Assembly (NCBI RefSeq): GCF_009827435.1
Contig: NZ_WTYM01000057.1
Span: 83,651-147,650, forward strand
Direction: 5' to 3'
DNA: 64,000 nt
Source: Croceibacterium salegens
Lineage (GTDB): Bacteria > Pseudomonadota > Alphaproteobacteria > Sphingomonadales > Sphingomonadaceae
In this document: positions 1 to 7,897 of the stretch, piece by piece
Numbering within the stretch: the stretch's first letter is position 1
Layout of the letters: every line of letters begins with the position of its first letter
Program-made: the position numbers and the translations under genes
The notes under the pieces: generated by a model
Told to the model about the DNA's origin: nothing
Seen by the model: only the letters and a program-made list of their open reading frames with translations
Database searches by the model: none

Positions 1-2
1 GC

Positions 3-596
3 CTCGAAGCGCCCGACGTGGTCGACGCGACCGAGATCGCCCGCAAGTTGCTCAGCGCGGTCTACCGCACCGGGCAGAGCTTCGGATTCGGGCACGTGCA
101 GAAGGTCCTGACCGGGGCCGAGGATGAGCGGGTGCGGCAGCGTGGGCACGACAGGCTCAGCGTGTTCGGCATCGTCGGCGAGGACGAGGCGCGGCTGCTG
201 CAGCCGGTCAGCCGGGCCCTGCAGGCGCGCGGCAGTTTGGTCGCGACCGAGCACGGCGGGCTGATGCTGGCGGGCGATGCGCGGGCGATCCTCAAGGGCG
301 AGCAGGACCTCGTCATCGTCCGTCCGCAGAAGCCCGAACGCGGCGGGCGGCGAGGTCGCAACCAGGCCGCAAACCCGGTCGGCGACCCGCTGTTCGAGGC
401 GTTGCGCGAATTGCGCCGCGAGCTCGCCGCCGAGGCGCAGGTTCCGCCTTACGTGATCTTCCACGACGCCACGCTGCGCGAGATGGCGGCGACGCGACCG
501 GACAGCCTTGCCGAACTGGGGACGCTCTCCGGCGTGGGATCGAAGAAGCTCGAAGCGTATGGAGACGCCTTCCTCGCGGCGATCCGGCGCTTCTGA
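3..596 (+). CDS. recQ: ATP-dependent DNA helicase RecQ, C-terminal part (5' truncated by window edge)
   Basis: This is the 3' end of a RecQ-family 3'-to-5' DNA helicase used in recombination and repair; the ATPase core lies outside the window. The frame is open from base 3, so the apparent GTG start at 18 is internal. Visible parts are an RQC winged-helix segment (RTGQSFGFGHVQKVLTG, then a DRLSVFGI stretch typical of RecQ) and, from about residue 120, an HRDC domain ending in a GVGSKKLEAYGDAF helix-hairpin motif. The basic linker between them (PERGGRRGRN) is ordinary for the family. The gene ends with TGA and is followed by 330 bases without a gene. Assignment rests on RQC plus HRDC order, which is characteristic of RecQ. 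Confidence 0.9.
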   Translation, partial: LEAPDVVDATEIARKLLSAVYRTGQSFGFGHVQKVLTGAEDERVRQRGHDRLSVFGIVGEDEARLLQPVSRALQARGSLVATEHGGLMLAGDARAILKGEQDLVIVRPQKPERGGRRGRNQAANPVGDPLFEALRELRRELAAEAQVPPYVIFHDATLREMAATRPDSLAELGTLSGVGSKKLEAYGDAFLAAIRRF

Positions 597-926
597 GGCT
601 CGGCGCCGACGAGAATGCGACGCGCAGACAAGGTCTCAAGGTTCTCACCTGTGACCCTGGGGCCGCCCCTATAAATGATTGATAATACCGCATAATGAGG
701 AAATGGCGCAGGTTCACACCTGGCTGCTTTCGAAAAAAAGCGCGGTTCTCCCGGAGCGCGTGGACGCGGGGATTGGCGCGGCAGATGGATGAGCGGGAGA
801 AGCATGTGGCGAACATAAGCAGAACAGGAGCGTGTAGGAAAGTCGAACCGTCGGCGGGCCCCGATTCCGCTTGAACTCCGCCCAAGGTGATATAAATATG
901 ATATCATCTTTAAAAGGAGATTCGTC
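597..926. other. Intergenic stretch, recQ to SPFH gene
   Basis: No coding sequence is convincing in these 330 bases; reverse-strand open frames here are out-of-frame shadows. The segment is more AT-rich than its surroundings in the middle (about 670-740) and at the end (885-915). The end holds an 11-base-spaced TGATAT repeat and a strong ribosome binding site (AAAAGGAG) seven bases before the next gene's GTG. It presumably carries the promoter for the SPFH operon. Confidence 0.6.
888..906 (+). promoter_or_regulatory. Candidate operator: TGATAT repeat upstream of SPFH operon
   Basis: TGATATAAATATGATATCA contains TGATAT twice, 11 bases (one helical turn) apart, and the second copy extends into the palindrome TGATATCA. 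It lies about 20 bases before the GTG start of the SPFH gene, where a repressor site or core promoter would sit. The next gene but one encodes a ribbon-helix-helix protein, a fold that often binds such short repeats near its own promoter. The binding partner is inference. Confidence 0.4.
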
Positions 927-1844
927 GTGACAAACGAAAGCAGGGGCATGACCAGGAGCCAGGAAGGCGCGGCCAGTACCTTCAGCGGATACCTCATACT
1001 GCTCGTCTTGCTGGTGGCGGTGGTGCTCGCGTGGTTCCTCATCAGGAGCGCGGTGCCGGGCGAGTACGCCACCAAGGCAGCCAAGCTGGCCTTCGCCGGC
1101 ACGATCCTCGGGTCGATCGGAATTGTCGGCCTGGTGCTCGCCGGATTCTACATGATCCAGCCCAACCAGGCGGCGGTGATCACGCTGTTCGGGTCCTACA
1201 AGGGCACCGACCGCACCCAGGGACTGCGCTGGATCTGGCCGTGGATGGGCAAGCGCAAGCTTTCGGTCCGCGCGCACAACGTCCATTCCGACCGGGTCAA
1301 GATCAACGACCTGCGCGGCAACCCGATCGACGTCGCCTGCAACGTCGTGTGGCGCGTCGCCGATACCGCGCAGGCGGTGTTCGACGTCGACGACTACAAG
1401 GCGTTCGTCGAAATCCAGATCGAAGCGGGACTGCGCACTGTCGGCGCGCGCCATCCTTACGACGACATGAGCGAGGATGACCTGACAACCTTGCGCGGCA
1501 GCGCCGAGGTCGTCGCAAGCGAACTGCGCGCCGAACTCAACGAACGGCTTCACGTCGCCGGGATCGAGGTCGACGAGGCGGGCCTGACCCACCTCGCCTA
1601 CGCCCCGGAAATCGCCGGGGCCATGCTCCGCCGCCAGCAGGCCGAAGCGGTCATCGCCGCGCGCGCCAAGCTGGTCATGGGTGCGGTCTCGATGGTGCAG
1701 ATGGCGCTCGACAAGCTGAGCGAGGACGACATCGTCCACCTCGACGACGAGCGTCGCGCCAGCATGGTCTCGAACCTGATGGTCGTGCTGTGCGGCGAGC
1801 GCGACGTGAACCCGGTGGTCAACGCAGGCTCGCTCTACACCTGA
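927..1844 (+). CDS. SPFH/Band 7 domain membrane protein
   Basis: Two membrane segments (about residues 19-41 and 52-78) are followed by an SPFH (stomatin/prohibitin/flotillin/HflK) domain that starts at [18 protein letters not shown] and runs through a VACNVVWRV strand and a conserved RxAELNERL region. The C-terminal third is alanine/glutamate-rich helix ([20 protein letters not shown]) as in oligomerising SPFH proteins. Such proteins form large membrane-bound rings that scaffold lipids or control proteases; the exact partner is unknown here. GTG at 927 is chosen because AAAAGGAG stands just upstream. The downstream RHH gene begins 10 bases after its stop, suggesting one operon. No protease gene is adjacent, unlike HflKC or NfeD-stomatin pairs. 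Confidence 0.85.
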   Translation: MTNESRGMTRSQEGAASTFSGYLILLVLLVAVVLAWFLIRSAVPGEYATKAAKLAFAGTILGSIGIVGLVLAGFYMIQPNQAAVITLFGSYKGTDRTQGLRWIWPWMGKRKLSVRAHNVHSDRVKINDLRGNPIDVACNVVWRVADTAQAVFDVDDYKAFVEIQIEAGLRTVGARHPYDDMSEDDLTTLRGSAEVVASELRAELNERLHVAGIEVDEAGLTHLAYAPEIAGAMLRRQQAEAVIAARAKLVMGAVSMVQMALDKLSEDDIVHLDDERRASMVSNLMVVLCGERDVNPVVNAGSLYT

Positions 1845-1854
1845 GGACGAGCCG

Positions 1855-2058
1855 GTGCCGCGCGACAAGAAGGCCTTTCCCCTGCGGCTCGATCCCGCGC
1901 TCCACGCGGCGATCGAGCGGCTGGCGGCACAGGATTTCCGATCGGTCAACGCCGAGCTGGAAGTCCTGCTGCGCGAGGCGCTGGAGCGGCGCGGGGTAAA
2001 GGTTCCACGGCCGGACCCGCCACGGCGCGGGAGGCCTCCCAAGAATGACGAGGAGTAA
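1855..2058 (+). CDS. Small ribbon-helix-helix (Arc/MetJ-type) DNA-binding protein
   Basis: This 67-residue protein begins with a basic strand (KKAFPLRLDPALHAAIERLA) followed by a helix-turn-helix pair (SVNAELEVLLREALERRGV), the pattern of Arc-like ribbon-helix-helix proteins and of the DNA-binding part of HicB-like antitoxins. The tail is proline/arginine-rich (RPDPPRRGRPPKND), resembling an AT-hook core (RGRPP). It starts at GTG 1855, preceded by GAGGACGAG. Position directly behind the SPFH gene and before a mini-membrane protein suggests the three are co-transcribed and that this protein may regulate the operon; no toxin partner is visible. Function as a repressor is inferred. Confidence 0.75.
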   Translation: MPRDKKAFPLRLDPALHAAIERLAAQDFRSVNAELEVLLREALERRGVKVPRPDPPRRGRPPKNDEE

Positions 2059-2062
2059 GACG

Positions 2063-2206
2063 ATGATTGTCGTACCGACGGTGGCCGCACAGGCCGAAGC
2101 CAAGGCGAAGAAGCCGGGCGAAGGCGACCAGCCGCACTTCGTGCTGACGATCCTTTCGGCCATCGTGCTGGTGATCGGACTGGGACTGATCGCCGCCTCG
2201 CTGTGA
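2063..2206 (+). CDS. 47-residue single-pass membrane protein
   Basis: ATG 2063 opens a 48-codon frame ending in TGA at 2206, four bases after the ribbon-helix-helix gene stops; AGGAG just upstream is the ribosome binding site. The N-terminal half is soluble and charged (EAKAKKPGEGDQ), the C-terminal half is one membrane helix (VLTILSAIVLVIGLGLIAA) that reaches the end of the protein. I do not recognise a family. Tight linkage to the SPFH and RHH genes suggests it acts with the SPFH membrane complex. The reading frame, RBS and codon use support a real gene despite its size. Confidence 0.6.
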   Translation: MIVVPTVAAQAEAKAKKPGEGDQPHFVLTILSAIVLVIGLGLIAASL

Positions 2207-2261
2207 ACGGTGCGCACCAAATCTTCGCGATGCGTTAACCCTCTTTCGATATCGCGGGCGC

Positions 2262-3251
2262 ATGGAACTCGCCGCCCAGCCTCCGCTTCACCGGCCTTCG
2301 TTGCTCTTGCTGGGCGCGGTTGCCGTGCTGGCTGTGGCCGCGATCCCGCTGAGCGCGCTGTTCGCGCAATCCGCTCCCGCCACCGCTCCCTTCACCGTCG
2401 TCGAGACCGGCCAGGGCTTCGCCCGCCTGCAGGACGCGGTCGACGCGATCGGCAACGGCAAGGGCTCGATCGCCATCGTGCCCGGCACGATCCGCCAGTG
2501 CGCGGTCCAGAGCGGTGGAGACATTTCCTACCTCGCGGTCGATCCCGGCAAGTCGGTGTTCGACGGCGTGACCTGCGAAGGCAAGGCGGCGCTCGTGCTG
2601 CGCGGCCGTTCGGCCGACGTCGCCGGCCTCGTGTTCCAGAACATGGCCGTGCCCGATTACAACGGCGCCGGCATCCGCCTCGAAGCCGGGAACCTGACGG
2701 TCGCACAGAGCTGGTTCCACGACAGCCAGCAGGGCATCCTCACCGGGGCCAACCCGCAGAGCCGGCTGGTGATCGACAGCTCGACCTTCACCCGCCTCGG
2801 CAACTGCGAGGATTCGTCAGGCTGCGCGCACTCGATCTACACCGGCGAAATCGCCCAGCTCCGCGTCACCCGCAGCCGCTTCGAGGAAGGCAGCGGCGGG
2901 CATTACCTGAAGAGCCGCGCCAAGCGCGTCGACGTGGCGAGTTCGAGCTTCGACGATGCCCGCGGCCACGGCACCAACTACATGATCGACCTGCCCAACG
3001 GGGCTACCGGCCAGATCAGCAACAACTGGTTCGTGCAGGGCAAGGACAAGGAAAACTGGTCGGCGTTCATCGCGGTCGCCGCTGAAGGCCGCGAGCAGAC
3101 CAGCGCCGGGCTGTATATCGTCGGCAACGACGCCCGCCTCGCGCCGGGCATCCAGCGCAGCACCGCCTTCGTCGCCGACTGGTCGGGCGACAAGCTCAAC
3201 CTCGGCGCAAACGCGCTCGGCCCGGGCCTCGCCAGCTTCGAAAAGCGCTAG
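2262..3251 (+). CDS. Exported right-handed parallel beta-helix protein
   Basis: The 329-residue product has an N-terminal membrane/signal segment (about residues 13-35, LLLLGAVAVLAVAAIPLSAL) and then a chain of short repeats of the pectate-lyase-like right-handed beta-helix type: FARLQDAVDAI near the start, followed by coils containing VFDGVTCEG, AGLVFQNMAV, VIDSSTFTRLG and VASSSFDDARG. Asparagine and serine stacks such as ISNNWFVQG are typical of this fold. Two cysteines (NCEDSSGC) may form a disulfide. It is probably periplasmic or anchored in the inner membrane by the uncleaved segment. The substrate cannot be told; the fold occurs in polysaccharide lyases and in adhesive surface proteins. 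No partner gene is adjacent. Confidence 0.7.
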   Translation: MELAAQPPLHRPSLLLLGAVAVLAVAAIPLSALFAQSAPATAPFTVVETGQGFARLQDAVDAIGNGKGSIAIVPGTIRQCAVQSGGDISYLAVDPGKSVFDGVTCEGKAALVLRGRSADVAGLVFQNMAVPDYNGAGIRLEAGNLTVAQSWFHDSQQGILTGANPQSRLVIDSSTFTRLGNCEDSSGCAHSIYTGEIAQLRVTRSRFEEGSGGHYLKSRAKRVDVASSSFDDARGHGTNYMIDLPNGATGQISNNWFVQGKDKENWSAFIAVAAEGREQTSAGLYIVGNDARLAPGIQRSTAFVADWSGDKLNLGANALGPGLASFEKR

Positions 3252-3292
3252 ACGGCCGGAGTTCCGCAGAAGCACACGCGGCTTAATACCTC

Positions 3293-3586
3293 TCAGGCCG
3301 AGGCGTCCTCGTCGTTGTGTTCGGATTCCTCCTCGTCGGCATCGTCTTCCGGATCATCGCCTTCATCGTCGGCGGCGACCTCGGTAACGCCCCAGGCATT
3401 GTCGCCGTCGAAGCCGCTGCAGGTTACCACGACGGGGCCCGGATCGAGGTCCGAAGTGTCGAATTCCTCGACCTCGTTCTCGGTGTCGTCCTCTTCGGTT
3501 GTGAACAGCAGGCACTGCTCTTCGCCGCCGCCTTCGAGGAGAAGGAGGAATTTCCCGTCCTCGTCGATCCTGCCGTAAAGTTCCAT
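3293..3586 (-). CDS. Small highly acidic protein of unknown function
   Basis: This 97-residue protein has a compact beta-rich start (MELYGRIDEDGKFLLLLEG) and a strongly acidic C-terminal third (ADDEGDDPEDDADEEESE). An AGGAG ribosome binding site stands about nine bases before the ATG. The acidic tail may bind cations or a basic partner, but nothing shows which. Two cysteines (EQCLL and VTCSG) are about 29 residues apart. It stands alone between convergent and divergent neighbours. Open frames on the opposite strand are serine-rich antisense reflections of the acidic codons and were not accepted. Confidence 0.6.
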   Translation of the reverse strand: MELYGRIDEDGKFLLLLEGGGEEQCLLFTTEEDDTENEVEEFDTSDLDPGPVVVTCSGFDGDNAWGVTEVAADDEGDDPEDDADEEESEHNDEDASA

Positions 3587-3706
3587 GTAACGTAACTCCT
3601 GGACTCGGCCGGCCGAACGATTCGGCCGGACAGGCAGGTTGTGACGTGGTGGTGGGTCAGGCCGATGAAGCTTCCGTGAAACCGTCTGTCACAGAAGGGC
3701 CGGCGA

Positions 3707-4207
3707 TCAGCCGAAGGCGCTGGGGTAAGTGACCGTGCCTTGCGGCGCCGGTCCCCTGAACACGATGCGCTGGAAGAATTCGGGCGGCGGGCCGGGATAA
3801 ACCAGCGCAGGGTCGTGTTCGAAGCCGAAGCGGCCATAGAACGCAGGATCGCCAAGCACGACGCAGCCGTCCCAGTCGCGCCTGACGGCTTCCAGCCCGT
3901 GCGCGACGAGCGCGCCGCCGATGCCCTGGCGGCGCCATTTCGGGAGCACGGACAGCGGCCCGAGCCCGAGCCACCGGCGGTGCTCGCCATCGATCCGCAC
4001 TTCGCTGAACAGGACATGCCCGACGATGCGCTTGAAGCTCGCCACTGCAACCAACGAGGCCTCGGTCTCGCGCGCTGCCACCAGCTTGCCGTAGATTGCC
4101 GCCTCGCGGCCGCTGGCATGCGGTGCGTCGGCGAAGGCGCCCGAGATGATGCGCGGGATGCGCAACTGGTCCATCCCCTGTTCGCCGCGGATCGTGATGC
4201 CCTTCAC
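3707..4207 (-). CDS. GNAT family N-acetyltransferase
   Basis: The 166-residue product has the GNAT acetyl-CoA fold: motif A is LGLGPLSVLPKWRRQGIGGALV (about residues 80-100), including the RRQGIG pyrophosphate loop, followed by a GDPAFYGRFGFEHD motif typical of YhbS-like acetyltransferases. The substrate is unknown. The start is GTG at 4207, which overlaps the ribA stop as GTGA, so the gene is translationally coupled to ribA as last gene of the xth-ribA-GNAT run. An internal ATG twelve codons later is a possible alternative start. It ends shortly before 120 bases of non-coding sequence. Confidence 0.8.
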   Translation of the reverse strand: MKGITIRGEQGMDQLRIPRIISGAFADAPHASGREAAIYGKLVAARETEASLVAVASFKRIVGHVLFSEVRIDGEHRRWLGLGPLSVLPKWRRQGIGGALVAHGLEAVRRDWDGCVVLGDPAFYGRFGFEHDPALVYPGPPPEFFQRIVFRGPAPQGTVTYPSAFG

Positions 4208-5265
4208 AGCAGGTGCCCTGCCTCGTCGCGCTTGGTGGTGAGGTAACGCGCGTTGTGCGGATTGGCCGGCAGCGCATGCGGCACGCGTTCCGCCACCGTC
4301 ACCCCCGCCGCCTCGAACGCGGCGACCTTGGCCGGGTTGTTGGTCATCAGCCGGATCGTGCGAACGCCGAGCAGATCGAGCATCCGTGCGGCGACCGGGA
4401 AATCGCGCGCCTCTTCCGGAAGGCCGAGGCGGCGGTTGGCCTCGAGCGTGTCGAAGCCCTGGTCTTGCAGGCGATAGGCACGCAGCTTGTTGACGAGGCC
4501 GATGCCCCGCCCTTCCTGGCGCAGGTAGAGCAGCACGCCCCAGCCGCCGTTCGCGGCCTCCTCGGCCATGGCCGCCAGCGCGGCGTCGAGCTGCGGGCCG
4601 CAGTCGCACTTGAGGCTGCCGAACACGTCGCCGGTCAGGCATTCCGAATGCAGGCGGACCAGCGGCAGGCGCTCGGCGCTGCGTTTGCCGATAACCAGCG
4701 CGACGTGCTCGCGCATGTCGTCGGGACTGCGGAAGGCGACGACCTCGCTTTCCTCGCTGGCGAAGGCGGGAAGCTTCGCACGCGTTGCGATGGCGAGCCG
4801 CGAAGTGTCGCGCCATGCGGCGAGGTCCTCGACCGACACCGCGACGGCGGCTTCGGCGGGTTCGGGTGCGACGAGGAAGGCGGGAAGGATCCCGGCGAGA
4901 AGCGCCAGTTCCATCGCCGCTTCGGCCTCTTCGCGCCACGCCAGCGCCTCGGCGCGGAACGGGCCCTTGAGCGGGGCATCGAGATCGAGCGCCGGGTCGG
5001 CGATCGGGCGTGCGGCGGCGAGATCGATCGGATCGGCGGCGCGAATCAGCACCGGGGCGTGCGGGTCGGCCGCCTCGCGCTGGTTGGCAAGCTTGAGCGT
5101 GGCGGCGCGGGCCGCGGATATGAGTGCGAGGTTCGACTGCGCCGCAGCGGGAAGCGCCGTCTCGACCGGCAGCAGCACCGGTCCCGTGCCGACCTGCAAC
5201 GGCCAGCCATGGCGCAAAGCGTCGATCGCCTGCGCCGCGCGCCGGGAGGGCGCCAGCTGGCTCAG
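4204..5265 (-). CDS. ribA: GTP cyclohydrolase II (long form)
   Basis: RibA opens the GTP ring in the first step of riboflavin synthesis, releasing formate and pyrophosphate. The catalytic domain occupies the C-terminal 200 residues: the zinc ligands lie in SECLTGDVFGSLKCDCGPQ, the GTP-binding loop is RQEGRGIGLVNKLRAY, and the C-terminal MTNNPAKVAAFEAAGV motif is standard. About 150 residues precede it, a divergent N-terminal extension seen in alphaproteobacterial RibA in place of a RibB domain. The best start is CTG at 5265, overlapping the xth stop; no ATG or GTG is suitably placed, and a TTG about 16 codons downstream is an alternative. It is coupled to the upstream xth and downstream acetyltransferase genes. 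Confidence 0.88.
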   Translation of the reverse strand: MSQLAPSRRAAQAIDALRHGWPLQVGTGPVLLPVETALPAAAQSNLALISAARAATLKLANQREAADPHAPVLIRAADPIDLAAARPIADPALDLDAPLKGPFRAEALAWREEAEAAMELALLAGILPAFLVAPEPAEAAVAVSVEDLAAWRDTSRLAIATRAKLPAFASEESEVVAFRSPDDMREHVALVIGKRSAERLPLVRLHSECLTGDVFGSLKCDCGPQLDAALAAMAEEAANGGWGVLLYLRQEGRGIGLVNKLRAYRLQDQGFDTLEANRRLGLPEEARDFPVAARMLDLLGVRTIRLMTNNPAKVAAFEAAGVTVAERVPHALPANPHNARYLTTKRDEAGHLL

Positions 5266-6053
5266 AGGTCGAGCTCCGTCACGATCGGCACATGGTCGCT
5301 CGGCTGTTCCCAGCGCCGGGTTTCCTCGACGAAGCGGTAGCTCTTCGCCTGCGGCGCAAGGTCTGGGCTGGCCCAGATGTGGTCGAGCCGCCGCCCCTGG
5401 TCCTTCTGCCGCCAGTAGCTGCGGTACGACCACCACGAATAATTGCGCTCCGGCGCGGGGATGAAGGTCCGGCCGATGTCCTGCCAGTCGTGCGCCGCCT
5501 GCAGCGTGCCCAGCGTCTCGACTTCGACCGGCGTGTGGCTGACGACCTTGAGCAGCGCCTTGTGGTCGTAGACGTCGCATTCGAGCGGGGCGATGTTGAA
5601 GTCGCCGACCAGCAGCGCCGGGTAGTCGACCTTCTCCGACCAGCGGGTCATGCGTTCGAGAAAGTCGAGCTTCTGGCCGAACTTGGGATTGGCCTCGCGG
5701 TCGGCAATGTCGCCGCCGGCGGGGATGTAGACGTTCTCGAGCACCAGCCCCTTGCCGGCGCCCTGCAGCTCGACACCGACATGGCGCGCTTCGCCGTTGT
5801 CCTGCCAGTCGTGGCGCGAGAACTCGGTGAAGGGCACTTTGCTGACCGTGGCGACGCCGTGGTAGCCCTTCTGCCCGTGGATCGCCTGGTGGGTGTAGCC
5901 GATGTCGGCCAGCGCCTTCGCCGGGAACTGGTGCGCCTGGCACTTGATCTCCTGCAGGCACAGCACGTCGGGCTGCTCCTGCTCGGCAAATTTGACGACC
6001 TGGTCGATCCTGAGGCGAACCGAGTTGATGTTCCAGCTGGCTATCGAAATCAT
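5262..6053 (-). CDS. xth: Exodeoxyribonuclease III (AP endonuclease)
   Basis: This 263-residue enzyme belongs to the ExoIII/Ape1 family that cleaves DNA at abasic sites and removes 3' blocks. Family motifs are intact and ordered: NINSVR near the start, LCLQEIK with the metal-binding glutamate (about residue 37), YIPAGGDI, GDFNIAP with the catalytic aspartate/asparagine pair, RLDHIWAS and the final SDHVPI with the catalytic histidine. Length matches the family. It is first in a run with ribA and the acetyltransferase; its TGA overlaps the likely CTG start of ribA. Confidence 0.93.
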   Translation of the reverse strand: MISIASWNINSVRLRIDQVVKFAEQEQPDVLCLQEIKCQAHQFPAKALADIGYTHQAIHGQKGYHGVATVSKVPFTEFSRHDWQDNGEARHVGVELQGAGKGLVLENVYIPAGGDIADREANPKFGQKLDFLERMTRWSEKVDYPALLVGDFNIAPLECDVYDHKALLKVVSHTPVEVETLGTLQAAHDWQDIGRTFIPAPERNYSWWSYRSYWRQKDQGRRLDHIWASPDLAPQAKSYRFVEETRRWEQPSDHVPIVTELDL

Positions 6054-6103
6054 GGCGCTGGATTAGGGAGCGCGGCGCGGGGCGGCAAGGCGCAGTCCCA
6101 CAA

Positions 6104-6145
6104 TAAAAAACCCCCACCGCGGGGGCATTGCGGTGGGGGTTCGTT
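6104..6145 (-). terminator. Rho-independent terminator downstream of lolA
   Basis: A perfect 10-bp stem (CCCCCACCGC at 6111-6120 with GCGGTGGGGG at 6130-6139) has a nine-base loop. It is flanked by an A-run (6104-6110), which reads as a T-run on the minus strand, so it terminates transcription arriving from lolA before xth begins. A weaker T-run on the other side could give some activity on the plus strand. Confidence 0.85.
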
Positions 6146-6314
6146 TTGAGCGTTCGTCACGCTTACACAAGCCGGCGTTTTCGAGGCTGGGGCAACAGGG
6201 GGGAAACCCGCCTCCACCGACTTGATGGGTTAACCCTAAGCCCGAATGGCTTGCTGCCTCATGAATGGCCCGTCGCAGTTTGTCGCACGACGGAGCCAAA
6301 TGCCGCCGAACCGT

Positions 6315-6986
6315 TCAGCCCGGGCGACGAGACGAGCGTCGTGGGTCGCGAAACTTGAACGCGGAATCCGGCACCGCGACGCCGTATTTCTGGTTCGTCA
6401 GCCGCACGACGGTGCGCTGGTTCTGCGCGTCGATCTGGACCCAGTTGGCCAGTTCCAGTCCGCCCGGGGCCGCGGCGTTCTTGATCATGATCGCGGTGAA
6501 AATGCCGTATTCCGGCTTTTTCGGATCCTTGACCTCGACGCTGAACACGTTGGGATTGCCGGTCGGAATCAGCTTGCCGTACTTCTTCACGTCGCGGCTC
6601 GGGTCGAGCAGCGCGCCAAGCGGCGAGTTCTTGATCGGGTAGCGCTGGACCTGGTTGACCTCGTAGTCGACGAAGGTCAACGAGCTGCCGTCCGACACTA
6701 CGAGCATGTTCGTGCCCTTGGCGTATTCGAAGCGGATCTTGCCCGGGTTCTTGAGCGTCAGTTCGCCGCGCAGGGTCCGGCCCGACCGGTCAGTTTGGGT
6801 GAAATCGGCCTTGAGCGTCGAAATCCCGCGCAGCGCGGCGACGACCTGGTCGAGCTGCGTCGAATCGTCCGCGGCAACGGCAGGCATCGCCGGGGCGAGC
6901 AGCGCGGTGGCAGGCAGGGCAACGGCAAGCACGCCGGCAATCGCGGCGTGCAGCGGCTTACGGGTGAAATAGGTCAAGTGTGTCAT
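6315..6986 (-). CDS. lolA: Outer-membrane lipoprotein carrier protein LolA
   Basis: LolA is the periplasmic chaperone that takes lipoproteins from the LolCDE transporter to the outer membrane. The 223-residue product has a signal peptide (RKPLHAAIAGVLAVALPATALLAP, cleavage after AVA) and the LolA half-barrel with LDQVVAALRGISTLKADFTQTDRSG, the tryptophan/phenylalanine-bearing strands RTLRGELTLKNPGKIRFEY and a C-terminal VRLTNQKYGVAVPDSAFKF hook typical of the family. ATG 6986 is chosen because it places the signal peptide correctly; the frame is open 23 codons further upstream. It follows rpmG on the same strand and ends before a clear terminator. Confidence 0.88.
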   Translation of the reverse strand: MTHLTYFTRKPLHAAIAGVLAVALPATALLAPAMPAVAADDSTQLDQVVAALRGISTLKADFTQTDRSGRTLRGELTLKNPGKIRFEYAKGTNMLVVSDGSSLTFVDYEVNQVQRYPIKNSPLGALLDPSRDVKKYGKLIPTGNPNVFSVEVKDPKKPEYGIFTAIMIKNAAAPGGLELANWVQIDAQNQRTVVRLTNQKYGVAVPDSAFKFRDPRRSSRRPG

Positions 6987-7051
6987 GCTCCCGAATATCG
7001 ATACGGGGCATTGAACCGGCTGTGAACCCTTGGGGTTCCCGCCGTTCAGGA

Positions 7052-7219
7052 TCACTTGATCTTGGCTTCCTTGAACTCGACGTGCTTCTTCGCAACCGGG
7101 TCGTACTTGCGGAAGGACATCTTCTCGGTCTGGTTGCGCGGGTTCTTCTTCGTCACGTAGAAGAAACCGGTGTCGGCCGTCGAGTTGAGCCGGATCTTGA
7201 TGGTTGCGGGCTTCGCCAT
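7052..7219 (-). CDS. rpmG: 50S ribosomal protein L33
   Basis: The 55-residue product is the zinc-independent (cysteine-free) form of L33 with the conserved [20 protein letters not shown] and [16 protein letters not shown] segments. It is a component of the large ribosomal subunit near the E site. Length and sequence match alphaproteobacterial L33. The ATG at 7219 is the only suitable start. lolA begins 65 bases downstream on the same strand. Confidence 0.96.
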   Translation of the reverse strand: MAKPATIKIRLNSTADTGFFYVTKKNPRNQTEKMSFRKYDPVAKKHVEFKEAKIK

Positions 7220-7339
7220 CGTTCTATTCCCAAATCTGTCGTGAGGGCAGCGAGCCCCGAAATACCAAGGGCGGCACGCATGGCCGCCCATCCGGGCGCG
7301 CCATTGCGTCAGGCGAGGGCAAAAGTCAAGGCAAACCGG

Positions 7340-7485
7340 TCCTTCGAGACGGGCCTTCGACCCTTCGACAAGCTCAGGGGCTCAGTCCCTCCTCAGGATG
7401 AGCGGAACTGAACAGAACCCCGCTCATCCTGAGGAGCGGCTGAGGAGGCGACGTGGCCGCCGTCCCGAAGACGCGTCTCGAAGGA
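7340..7485. repeat. Composite intergenic palindrome
   Basis: The outer arms TCCTTCGAGACG (7340-7351) and CGTCTCGAAGGA (7474-7485) are perfect 12-base inverted repeats. Inside, CTCCTCAGGATGAGCGG (7389-7405) pairs perfectly with 7420-7436 across a 14-base loop. The nested structure is of the dispersed REP-like kind that I associate, from memory, with sphingomonad intergenic regions. It separates rpmG from arfB and may act as a transcriptional or mRNA-stability element; it codes for nothing. Confidence 0.75.
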
Positions 7486-7486
7486 C

Positions 7487-7897
7487 CTACCACTCCACCT
7501 TGCCGCGATTGGCCTTCACGGTGCCGCGCGCCTTCTTCGACTTGATGCGCTGTTCCTTGCCGACCCGGTTGAGCCGCGACTTGGCGCGCGGCTTGGGCGC
7601 GACGTGGGCCTGCTCTACCAGTGCGGCGAGCCGGTCGCGGGCATCCTCGCGATTGGCCTCCTGCGTACGGAAGCTGCGCGCGGTGAGGACGATCTCGCCG
7701 GCGTTGGTCATTCGGCTGCCCGCGAGCCGCTTGAGCCGGGCGTAGACCTGCGGCTGCAGGCCGATGGCCGTGGCGTCGAGGCGGACCTGCACCGCGGTCG
7801 CCACCTTGTTGACGTTTTGCCCGCCGGGGCCGGAAGCGGCGATGAAGCTCTCTTCGGCCAGCGCGAGCGCGCGGGCCACGGCCTCGTCCTTATTCAT
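7487..7897 (-). CDS. arfB: Alternative ribosome-rescue peptidyl-tRNA hydrolase ArfB
   Basis: ArfB (YaeJ) releases peptides from ribosomes stalled on truncated mRNA. The catalytic GGQ motif is at residues 25-27 in GPGGQNVNK. The 136-residue length is family-typical, and the C-terminal basic tail (KEQRIKSKKARGTVKANRGKVEW, read in parts) matches the ArfB tail that probes the empty mRNA channel. It overlaps the 3' end of the upstream pseudouridine synthase gene by eight bases, so the two are coupled. A two-domain release factor is excluded by size. Confidence 0.9.
   Translation of the reverse strand: MNKDEAVARALALAEESFIAASGPGGQNVNKVATAVQVRLDATAIGLQPQVYARLKRLAGSRMTNAGEIVLTARSFRTQEANREDARDRLAALVEQAHVAPKPRAKSRLNRVGKEQRIKSKKARGTVKANRGKVEW

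Noticed and set aside
3315..3595. Plus-strand serine-rich frames over the acidic-protein gene
   Set aside because: They are reflections of Asp/Glu codons on the other strand; the minus-strand frame has a ribosome site and a folded-looking N terminus.
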